Source: Eupeodes corollae (taxonomy: Eukaryota > Arthropoda > Insecta > Diptera > Syrphidae). Taken from it: a stretch of 64,000 nt of DNA. Below are positions 54,860-64,000 of the stretch, piece after piece. The position numbers and the translations under genes were made by a program. The first letter of the stretch is position 1. Every line of letters begins with the position of its first letter. A model generated the notes under the pieces. That model saw only the letters and a list, made by a program, of their open reading frames with translations. It searched no databases and was not told where the DNA came from. The stretch spans positions 142,128,645 through 142,192,644 of the forward strand of contig NC_079147.1 of NCBI RefSeq assembly GCF_945859685.1, read 5' to 3'.

Positions 54860-55690
54860 TTATGTGTATTTGTTTTTATAAATATAGGTGATAGTATATT
54901 TATCATTAAACCTCCAGGAATTCTTTATTTTCAAAATAAAATTCCTTTGTTGACTCCATCGGCACAAACTTTTCATGAGCGGACAAAGTGCTTAATAACC
55001 TAAGAAGAAAGTTCGGTAATCTGTCCCATCGCAGCAGCCCAATAGGAACCAACTTGCGTCTAGTATTTACCACCACAAAGAATGTTCAAAGTTGAAGCAT
55101 AGGTGGAACATGTCACATGTGTTGACCTCACTCCAGAAGGCTTCTTTTGATAGACGAACATTTTTTAAGAATCTAAATACATATGTCGTATGTATTAAAT
55201 CCTAACAAACGATTTTACTCACAAAAAATCTATAAAAACACAAAAATAGCTGTCACTTGAAATACAAGGGAAAAAACGATTGTCGATTTGATAATCACCT
55301 TACATAGAGCAAAAGTATTGATTATCAACAATCAACTATTACTCGTAAGTGAGCCGATTTCACCCCAGAGTTTTCCGTTTGTTTGTTAAAATGAATGATA
55401 GAAGAAAAAGGTATTTGCAAATAATTTTTATATTGTTTGCTAGAATTGTGCAATTGATGAAAACGAATCCCGATATGGCTAGCGGCATAGGAGTATTCAG
55501 TTCATCAAAAAGAAACCAACAAGAATATTGGCAGAGTTGGAACTCCGTTTCGTGAAGGAAAAGATTGGCATAAGGTTTGTAGATACATTTTGTGTCTATG
55601 TATCTTTCCTTTATTTAACTTTTCAGAGGTGGTGCGGTAAGGTTGGATAATGCTCTTCAGTGAACTTGGTCACATAACGTAATTTCAGCT
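54860..55690. other. Intergenic
   Basis: No gene recognised. Near 55270-55330 there is TTGATAATCAxxxTTGATTATCAACAATCA-type inverted text, which may be the right end of the Harbinger-like element suspected from 53569. Confidence 0.3.
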
Positions 55691-55699
55691 TCACAGTTT

Positions 55700-56240
55700 A
55701 GTAAGAGGAGTTCGAAAGATAAGGCCAGTCGAGCTCCAGGTTGGGTGGGTACGGCCATGCTGCAACAACAACCGCTGCGTTCCCAAGGTGTATCAGGTCC
55801 GGCGTGAATGTCGTGTTTTCTGGTGATGGTGTGTCTGGTGATGGTGTGTCGGTCGTAGTGTGCCGATAGTCTTGTGTCTGGTGGCGGTGTGTAGGTTGTC
55901 CTGTGTTTGGTATTCTTTAAGTGTAGTGCTAGTTTGGAAGTCGAGTTTTGGTTGTAGAGTGTGCAAGTCGGTATAAGTTTTTGTTCTTTTAGATTTATGT
56001 GTTATTGTAATATTTTGGGATCGTTTAAGTTTTTTTGTAATGGCATAAAATTTTAGTTTTGGAAAGAGGAGAGGTCCATCTACGAAGGTAAGATCCCCTC
56101 CTCATCCGGATAGCTTAGCCGCGCATCGCAAGCATGCCAACGCCTTTGTAGTGGCTCCAATACCCCCTTTTCCCATCCTAGTTCGGGCCTAAGCTCATGG
56201 GGTGGACATAGAATCCTCCGCACTCCTAACCTAACTTATC
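55700..56240 (+). repeat. GC-richer block, probably a retrotransposon untranslated region
   Basis: Markedly less AT-rich than the surroundings. It includes an imperfect tandem GTGTCTGGTGATGGT near 55815-55890, an AGAGGAGAGGTCCATCTACG segment and CGCATCGCAAGCATGCCAAC near 56120. It ends at CTAACCTAACTTATCCTAAG. No coding sequence is recognised; the composition fits a LINE untranslated region. Confidence 0.4.
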
Positions 56241-59200
56241 CTAAGTCCCTTCCTTATTAACTGCTTTATTGCATCTCATTTCAAATGGTTTCCTTTCTTC
56301 CCCCTTTCTGTCATAATAGTTATCTTCAAAAAACAAATCAACGTTGCTTAACATTATCATTGTTTTTTTTTTTAAATAAATAAATCAGAAGATCTGAGAA
56401 ATACAATACTAATTAAAAGTCGTTGGCATCATTGATATTTGAAGCGAATGGCTAAGCTCGCTAACGATAATACTATCAAAAAAGAAATCCGCTTTTACAT
56501 TCGAACTTTAATTTTCCCTACCTTAAGTCACCTGGGAGTATTTCGCCTTTAAGTTCCAAAGATAACTCTTCCTATCTTTGCTTACCTTGGCTCTTAACAA
56601 AAACTCCCTTCACGATATCTTGATTTTGCTCCATCAATCTGTCCAGAATTACCATTTAAGAAAATTGGCTGATGGAATGGTAAAAATAGTGTTTCTGTAT
56701 TTTGCCCAAGTATCTGTTTTAATCTTGCAAGACAAAAGAGGTAATAACAAAATTTTGTAAAACCATCCAAATGATAGTCTAGCCTTTTTACACTCCGAAT
56801 CGAAACAGGGCGCCATAAAACTATCTTGGGTTTTTCTAATGATATTCCAAGTAATCGGTTAATATTTTTTTATGATCTGACTCAGGTTACATTGGGCAGT
56901 TTCAGACGACATAATGGACCTGAAAGTAAGGCAAGTTTCTAGCATTTGAGTGGCCAGCTAATTAAGGTAACTTTATTGGAAAATTTACTGGAAAGTTTGC
57001 CAAAAAAAATCTATTTTAGTCAAGTTCATTTCTGTCAATACAATCATCTGTTGAACACCAACCAGTTCCGTGGAACGAGTTGAAACAATTACAATCTGAA
57101 TTGAAATTGTCAGTATGATTTTAATAAAAAAAATTTCCATTCCAACCTTTTTTTTCTTTTTAGATGTGGAATCATTTTGGGACCATTAGGCAACTCTTTT
57201 ATTTTTAGAATAATGTCTAAAAAGAAATATAGACTTAAGAAACATACAAATAAGGCTGTATTTCTTGAAATACAGAGAGTCATGGTGACAAAAGCGTATA
57301 ATTTCTCAGACATATCTTTGAACAAAAAATTGCAAACTATGAACGTACCCATTACAATAAAACTGTGGACAACAACAACAAAAAGTCGACCGGCACAGGA
57401 CGCATGACATGGCCGTATTTTGAGTTAATGTGCTAGATTTATGACGAAGGGGCTCGGGTCCAAAATTGGCCGGAGTTTGAATCATCATCGCCATTAAACT
57501 TCTTCCTAAAGTGACTATGACATTCTTCATCGGAATATCTTGGAATATTGAATACGACAATAACTATATGTAAAAATTTAACTAGTTGCCTTTGCACGAA
57601 GTTCAGAGAATGCAGTCCCATTGCTGATAACTTTGAAGAGAAGTGTACAGGTGAGGCCCAAAGGAATCAATCACCATCGAAAATCCGATAGTCAAGAGTG
57701 GCCCGAAAACAATACATTTTTAACTTTGAAATCGATTATACAGCCAAGTGTTGAACTGCAATTATTGCCAACAGATTTAATAATAAACGTACAGATCTTG
57801 AGATAACTGGGGTGTAGTTCTTTAAAATCCTCATTGTTGTGCTGCCAACTATCTTTATCATATATTCTCTTTGGTATAAAGGTTCATCATTCATAAAAAT
57901 GAATTTTATACTTTAAAAAAAAATCCAGAATACAAATCACAGACACAAAACAAATTGATTTCGTGGTTTGAGGTTAGTATCACTGAAATTAGACACCTCG
58001 AAAACTCAACTGTCATTTGAAGAGTCATTATGTATATTAGTTAAATCAAACAATGCTTTAAAACTAATTTAAACTTACAACAAAAGTGTTATCAATATTG
58101 AAAACAAATTAAAATGGGATTTATTTTATCTAAGCCTTTGTTATTTTCGAAATATATTCGGAACTGGAAGCATACCTCCTAAAGCATTTCTATTTCTAGA
58201 TACACATGGCTTTCTATTAGGCTCTAAGAAATTACCAATTATATACCACTAAACCAGGTCCTGAAATGTGATTTCCCATCTATCGATTAATGTTTGGATT
58301 AAACTTTTGATCGATGGAGTGGGCTGGTCCTTTTTTTTAGTTACTCTTGCAATTAGTTAGATTGAAGTTTTATTCTAATTTTATAAAATAATTTAAAAAA
58401 ATGACGAAATTCTGCGCCACCTATAAAGTCTATTTATAAATTTGACTTTATTTCTAATTCCTGGATTTAATTTGCTTTGAATCTATTGAAACCAATTTAG
58501 AAAAATGTATCATCACATTTGTAAACAAAATGATGTCTTATTGATATGTTTTTGCTTCCAGGAGTTTAAATATTTTAACCTTTGACCCCAAAATTTGATA
58601 CATGAGTAAAACATATGATGCCATATAAACATATCATGCAAATTTACATAGGTTTAAACAATACGGTACATTATCCCTTTCCCCAACATACCGTATACGA
58701 TGACTCGAAATCACTCATCAGATAAATACTCTCTTCTTAACTGAATCGCGTCGATTTCATGGCGTTTAAATTTTATTATATCGCTGTGACTTAATTTGTT
58801 TGAGTAGATAGGTAGGATGTACCCCTATTCTCATATACCATAAGTATGTGTATATTTTCCAAGATCATCTTTCCTCATCTTTCTGTCACAGAAAAAAACA
58901 TACATTGTCTATTTTGTATGAGGTGCTGACGAAACATATTATTCATCTCATGACGCACTATGCCATTTAAACCTTAAGTATCAAGTTTCGTTTCGTTCCT
59001 ATATAATGGCACGGGTTCTCTACACATTCCAAGAAGATGCAGTTGCCCTCTGTCTTGTGGCATCATGTCATGCATTACAGACGGTGGGTATCTTCCCCTC
59101 CATTTTATCATACAAATAAAGGCAATTGACAATTCTTTCAATGATTATCTTGGATAAGATTTTCTCCAGAACTTTGAAACGATTCAACTTCAGTCCCGCA

Positions 59201-59630
59201 ATGAGCTTCGCTGTTGAAAGACACCCTATTACTAGTCCCTGTCTTTTTTTAAAAATCATTTTATTTATCCGATTTTGATTTGAAGAACTGAAACGAAGTT
59301 CATTTTGACATTTTATACGTGTTCTGTACACAGTTCGATGACAGTGCCCCCATGTGGATTCGTTAATAAAGTGAGAACCAGAGAAAATAAAAGTTACCGT
59401 ATCACAAACTTACACAGAAGGAAACAGAACCTTCATTAGTTAGAAAAAATCAATAACAAAGTGTCATCTCGTTTTTCAACATAGCAAAACATATCTAACA
59501 CTTTTGTGTATTTTCACTTGTGTCATCGGAAACATTGAATACTATCTTACGGTACATTAAAGTTTCGTTATTTCTTAATACCAAAAATAATACAATAAAC
59601 AACAAATTAAATAAACTTTAAATCAGATTC
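56241..59630. other. Intergenic, upstream of the kinase gene
   Basis: Only short unidentified frames. A TATATAA word at about 59000 lies too far from the kinase exon to call it its promoter. Confidence 0.35.
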
Positions 59631-59674
59631 CCTTGGAATCAAGATTTCCGGGCGAGTACTTGTTAACAAAGAAA

Positions 59675-60169
59675 ATGGGTGTCAACGACCAATCTCCTAC
59701 ATCCAAACTATCCCTTGAAACATTTCAGGATATTTTTGGAAAACTTGAGCCGGGATTGGTAATTGATTCGTATGAAGTGAGTATATACAAATTAAATTAC
59801 ATCATTCCATTCCTTATAAATTATTATAACAACAATAACATTTTAATTAAAGCCGGAAGAATTTAGATATTGCAATTTAAACGGCTCCACCCACACAAAA
59901 CCTACATACGTACTTTATTCTTAATTCTTAATTTATGAGTTTTAATTTGTGTGTATCGTGTTCGTGTAGGAAGCACAGGGATCTGGTCGTGGAGACAATT
60001 ACACCGCTACTCTGTACCGCATCCAATTGACGGGTCATCGTATGGGCACATCATCAGCTGCTGATGATGATGAAGACAAGCAGCAGAAGTGGGAAAAAAG
60101 CGTAATATGCAAGAGACTTCCGGAAAATACAGCTAGACGGGAGGCATATAAAAGTGATAAGCTTTTTAG
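59675..60169 (+). CDS. EcKinase/CHK-type kinase, first two coding exons (incomplete)
   Basis: Exon 1 is 59675-59776 (34 residues, ending VIDSYE before GTGAGT). Exon 2 is 59970-60169, after TCGTGTAG, with donor AG|GTAAAT. Joined, they read SYE-EAQGSGRGDNYTATLY RIQL, then KWEKSVICKRLPENTARREA and YKSDKLFR. The GSGxGDNYxSxLYR loop and the VICKxLP...REAYKSDxLF segment (nucleotide-binding loop and conserved Lys) are typical of the insect CHK/EcKinase family, relatives of choline and aminoglycoside kinases. In insects some members phosphorylate ecdysteroids or are linked to detoxification; the substrate here is unknown. The catalytic HxDxxxxN loop is not within the window, so the next intron is at least 3.8 kb. 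Residues 55-64 are Asp/Lys-rich, between beta strands. Confidence 0.8.
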
Positions 60170-60198
60170 GTAAATTAAAACTTTAACAAACAAAAATT

Positions 60199-60204
60199 AA
60201 AAAA
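60199..60204 (-). terminator. RNA polymerase III terminator of tRNA-Gly
   Basis: A run of six T on the minus strand begins four bases after the tRNA 3' end. Confidence 0.75.
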
Positions 60205-60207
60205 GTG

Positions 60208-60279
60208 TGCGTCGGCCGGGAATCGAACCCGGATCAACTGCTTGGAAGGCAACTATGCTAACCATTACACCACCGACGC
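60208..60279 (-). tRNA. tRNA-Gly-TCC: tRNA-Gly (anticodon TCC)
   Basis: 72 nt cloverleaf: acceptor GCGTCGG/CCGACGC, D-arm GGTGTAATGGTTAGCAT, anticodon loop CTTCCAA (anticodon at 60244-60246), T-arm CCGGGTTCGATTCCCGG, discriminator A. Internal A and B boxes are intact and a T6 terminator follows, so it looks functional. It is antisense to, and probably within, the third intron region of the kinase gene. Confidence 0.95.
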
Positions 60280-60829
60280 CCGTTAAAAATTTGATAATCA
60301 TTAAACAGTTTTTACTTAAACCATACACAAAAAGAAGAGAAGAAAAAGTTGTATTCTAATAAATTATTAAAACAGAATACATAGTTATAGAGGGTTTTCT
60401 AATAGGAACTTTACAACTTGCTTAATCGGAGACCGAATATGCAGTGTTGCCAAAAACATTAGCAACTAAAAATACATCCATCTTATATCATTAAAATTAA
60501 TAACTTACACAAATCATGTTAATTTTTTTTCTAAAATTGAACACTTTATGTATCAACTTCTAAATACCTATAAAACAAGAGAAAATAGTTTTTATAACGG
60601 TCCATTAAATATGACGTAGGAAGGACAGTTAACCCAATTTTGTTGTTGGTCAAAACAAAAGCAACTATTTAGTGCTATCTCTCTTTTTCTTATTAATAGA
60701 GAATAGTTAATTCGTTACAAAATCCATTGCTCATATTAAAAGTGTTGGCAAACGAGCGGAGTTGAATCTATTTATTAGGTGGTATTCAGTTTACGGGCAA
60801 GTTAATCAGTGTGATTAGCTTACTTGTGT

Positions 60830-61525
60830 AAAATGGTCGGAAACAAATACTCAAAATCAGTGATTTGCCGATTAATACAATTTTACAAATCCAAAAAGTT
60901 ATTTCAAACGGTTCATCGACGTGGCAGACCAAGAAAAACAAGAAAACGAAGGGATTCTGCAATAATAAAATCAATTATAGCCTTTTATGTCAGGGAGAAA
61001 AATACGAACTCAACTCGATCGAATGTAAGCTCGAGAATAATACGGAGACGAGCTGTTGATGGTGGACTTAAATCTTCCAAGCTTTAAAAAATCCGTTTGC
61101 TTCCACCAAAAACTAGCTGGCGAGATTAAAATTTACGATTTTTTTTTACTCAAGTTTAATTTCAAGGGTTCGGATGGCTTCCGAAGAAGGTTTTGCAGAC
61201 CAGCCAAATAGTCACTCAATCCACGTTACACGAAAGCTACTGTGAAACACGGAGAAGGTAACGAATTGCGATTTATTTCCCAAATAGATCGTTTTATGTA
61301 CCGTGAAATTTTGCAAATACAATGATGCCCCACGCTGAGGATCAGTTGCTTCTGAAATTAATATTTCAGCAGTGCAACGACCCAAAGCACAACAAGTCCA
61401 ATACGGTTAAGAAGTGCTTTCAAGAAAACCAGGTTAACGTGTTACAATGGCCATCACAGTCCCCAGATCTCAATCCATACCTAGAAGATGTACTGAAGTG
61501 ATTAAAAACAAACTGTTTGCTAAAA
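60830..61525 (+). mobile_element. Tc1-like transposase remnant
   Basis: N-terminal part in frame: NKYSKSVICRLIQFYKSKKL, HRRGRPRKTRKRRDSAII (GRPRK is the AT-hook-like motif of Tc1 proteins), SSRIIRRRAVDGGLKS. After large losses, QQCNDPKHNKSNTVKKCF and NVLQWPSQSPDLNP (61368-61475) mark the second and third catalytic zones; the second Asp has become Cys. Terminal repeats are not found. Confidence 0.75.
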
Positions 61526-61789
61526 ATTTCTACCAACATTTCAGTAAGGTTAAAAAAAATTAAAATATTTTTTAAGAGTCGCATTTGTTTTGACTAGCAT
61601 TTAGTGAACTATTAAAAAAACAATTTTATTTTATTTTCCATTAGAACCTGAAACTGAAAATATTTATTTAAATTTTAAAAACAAATGAAGTTGAATTCTA
61701 AATTAGTTTTTTAATTATTTAATATTCGATGCAATTAAAGTTGCTTTTGGTTTGCGCAATCATCTTCGATTCATTTTTTGTTCTCAAAT

Positions 61790-62110
61790 ATTTGTTCACT
61801 ACTGTTTCTACAGAGTATTTCAATGCACACAATTCTTCATGGCTTCGAAAGTCGGGTCAGGCAACACCCGAGGGAGTGTCTGCTAAGATCTTCACTGCCT
61901 TGACCAACTTTACTCAACTGGTCAATGGGACCACTTTAATATTGGACGTGGAAGGTCGAGCAGCAAATACTTGTAACTTATTTTTTACGGTTGACCCTGA
62001 GAAGTACACTATAAATGTTTTATCTCCTTAAGAGTTACATAAATGATCATTGTATTATATTTTCAAATTTCTCGTGTCAAAACAAACCAGTTAAAGAAAG
62101 TACCTAAGAG
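61790..62110 (+). mobile_element. LINE endonuclease fragment (Jockey/CR1 type)
   Basis: Frame 61729-62031 contains EYFNAHNSSWLRKSGQATPE then GVSAKIFTALTNFTQLVNGT and AANTCNLFFTVDPEKYTINV. This is the stretch of the apurinic-type endonuclease domain leading to the conserved SDH motif; after a frameshift GNSDH is represented only by decayed text. It may belong to the CR1-like family at 63321. Confidence 0.6.
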
Positions 62111-62254
62111 AACTGACAATACTTAAAAGCCAACTAATACAACTGGTCACTATGCTTACTCTATAGAAAAAAACTCATCGGACCTAAGGAATCCATCTAT
62201 TCAAGGGCAAGTACTGATACGCAGTATATATAATTATGCTCTTCTTCGCGCCTC

Positions 62255-62330
62255 TAACAAAATGTCGCCGTCCGGTTTTTTGCCTTACGGTCAAAACCGT
62301 GTAGTGTAAAACCAGCCTTAAAGATTAATT
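62255..62330. mobile_element. Solo MITE end (CACGGTTTTGACCGTACGG family)
   Basis: GTCCGGTTTTTTGCCTTACGG then TCAAAACCGTGTAGTG and AAACCAGCC, the inverted terminal repeat seen at 42567. Confidence 0.6.
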
Positions 62331-63084
62331 TACTATCCATTTCAAGCAATCCTGTTGAGATTCAAGAAAATAGTTTTTTCAGTTGATGGCGCGGCGAATT
62401 AAAAATTCTTGTATGCAGATTGGAATGAATAGGTACATGTATTCGTGAATTGTAACTTTTAAACATCAATTTGCTTGTTTTATCCAGCATTTTCGTCGCG
62501 ATTTATGAATATTTTACTTACCTACATATGCAAGGCCGGATATAAAAATATAACAAAATGAACAGTAATTAATTTCTTTTTTTTTCCTTCACTAAACACA
62601 ATCAACGCACGCGCGACTTTCTTACGAACTAAATAATCGAATGATATGGAATTTTAATTCAGAAGCCCCGTGCAAAGCCAGTCACATAGCTGTAAATGCT
62701 AAGATTGTATATTATGTGTGTATACATAACAATGCAATTGTGTGTATTATATAACCCCTTTGTTTTATGGAACGGGTGACACCAGCGATGCCGAAGGGAC
62801 ACGATCGTGCCTTTTTAAGTAAAAATTTTATCGTTGATTTTACGGTGACACGAACAAATTAATATCATAACACAGCCTTGTGACATACATACTTCCATTT
62901 TTAACTTTAAATAAATGATGGAGTAAAAAGTGAAAAAGTAAAACATATATTTTCCGTAAACACTAATACAAATATAATATTTGATCCAACAATTTAATGA
63001 TATTTTATTTTTTAGAAAATATGGGCTGAAGTTTTGTATTGAGCGGCAACGCCACTATGTAATTATAGAGTCAGGGATGGCCTA

Positions 63085-63190
63085 AGACCTCTTTCACACG
63101 AGACGGTTTCGTCCGTACGGTTAAAATCAGTACGATTTTTTTCTGTGAGGACTTTGTTTTCACACAAAACGTATTTTTCCCGTGAATCGT
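63085..63190. mobile_element. Solo MITE end, diverged, same family
   Basis: CTCTTTCACACGAGACGGTTT then CGTCCGTACGG matches the terminal repeat pattern, with a second TTTTCACACAAAACG block that may be a partial second end. Confidence 0.45.
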
Positions 63191-63320
63191 CTACATTTGG
63201 TTATATTTTAGATATTTTTTTATTTTAACTCAATTGACTTTTAATATGTTTCAAAAGCGTACTATTGCCATGTGTTTTTATATCGTGGTATTCAAAAGTA
63301 TCGAAAACAATGAAGTCGTA

Positions 63321-64000
63321 TTTTTTTTTTTTTTTTTTATAATTTGCAGGCACTCAAGGGGTTATTAGTACCCTTTATATGTTTATATTTAAACACAGTG
63401 CGAGCATTAGGAAAATAGGGAAGGATTACAAAGGAGATACCGGTGCACATTGGTCTTAAAGTTCTGAACATCAAAATGGGAGGGAAAAACAGAGTTGGCT
63501 AAAGCATTCCACATTCTCGATGTACGATTTAAGAAAGAATCTCTATACTTGACAGTACGCCCGAAATTGAGCTCAAGGGTGAACTGATGAGCATACCTGG
63601 AAGTGCGAGTATTACGGCTGAATCGTTTAAGGGGTGGAATGCAAATGGCTACTTCAACAGAACATTGTTTGTAAAAATATCGATAAAACAACGAAAGGCA
63701 TGAAACATTGCGGCGGTGATCTAGCGATGTAAATGTTTCAATTATAGTTCTATCGCCTATCATTTTTAAAGCCCTTTTTTGTATTCTATCCAAGAGATTT
63801 AAACTTATTTTGGGGGCACCTGCCCAGATATGCGAATTATATTCAAGCTTTGGACGGATGAAGGCTTTGTAAATTACAGCCAGATCAGAAGGGGTGAAAA
63901 ATTTCTTGCACCGTGCCAAAAGCACGCATTTTCGATACGAGAGCTTGGTGCCAAACTCTATCAAATGCTTTTGAAATATCAAGTGCAATAATATTACTTT
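63321..64000 (-). mobile_element. CR1-like LINE, 3' part, continues past the window
   Basis: Minus strand with a poly(A) tail at 63321-63338. From the window edge: IALDISKAFDRVWHQALVSK (palm A motif with catalytic Asp), then a direct jump to RCKKFFTPSDLAVIYKAFIR, PKLEYNSHIWAGAPKISLNL and SRMWNALANSVFPSHFDVQN. Compared with the copy at 36432-37950, everything between KMRAF and RCKKFF, including the FADD box, is missing. Confidence 0.82.

Noticed and set aside
57177..57407. 76-residue + strand ORF (MGPLGNSF...)
   Set aside because: No domain recognised, overlaps other frames and has no splice or promoter context; not supported as a gene.
61729..62031. Possible exon 3 of the kinase gene
   Set aside because: It matches LINE endonuclease text, lacks the kinase motifs and has no suitable splice acceptor.

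Overview
This window is AT-rich eukaryotic DNA with GT-AG introns, a nuclear tRNA and a very dense load of decayed insect-type transposons. The best guess is a higher fly (Diptera, Brachycera), perhaps tephritid-like. The basis is a DD41D mariner of the kind first described in tephritids, together with RTE, Jockey, CR1-like and RNase H-bearing LINEs and Tc1, Harbinger, Transib and Helitron elements. The family calls rest on my recognition of motifs; no database search was run.

Only three host features are convincing. (1) A seven-exon hexosaminidase D-type glycoside hydrolase (GH20) gene on the + strand lies at 31294-47013, about 763 residues long, with one 13 kb intron (32071-45118) packed with transposons. 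(2) The first two coding exons of an EcKinase/CHK-type small-molecule kinase lie at 59675-60169; the rest is not visible before the window ends. (3) A tRNA-Gly(TCC) gene lies on the minus strand at 60208-60279, apparently inside the next intron of the kinase gene.

Layout. 1-31 kb is intergenic and mostly transposon debris: RTE LINE pieces (1, 2.5, 18.8 and 30.6 kb), RNase H-type LINE copies (0.6 and 6 kb), a 466 bp MITE (3.6 kb), a Harbinger element with intact ends (11.7 kb), a full-length Tc1-like element (15.6 kb), a Jockey copy (19.5 kb) and a CR1-like LINE with a SINE inside it (25 kb). 31-47 kb is the hexosaminidase gene; its large intron holds a rearranged Transib, a Helitron split by a LINE, a DD41D mariner and a MITE. 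47-59 kb holds a roughly 139 bp tandem repeat, a large decayed transposon-like gene of the HEEADTR family, the 5' part of a Ty3/gypsy-like LTR element, and a Harbinger-type Myb-like gene followed by a hairpin MITE. 59-64 kb is the kinase 5' end, the tRNA, and Tc1, LINE and MITE remnants.

The most interesting material is: a five-copy SINE family with a tRNA-Asp-like head, one copy framed by a perfect 13 bp target duplication, whose 3' tail resembles the 3' end of an RTE LINE in the same window; a Transib (RAG1-related) transposase whose two halves lie in opposite orientation, with a single stop codon in the catalytic half; and two fragments of a large arthropod repeated gene family whose mode of mobility I cannot name.
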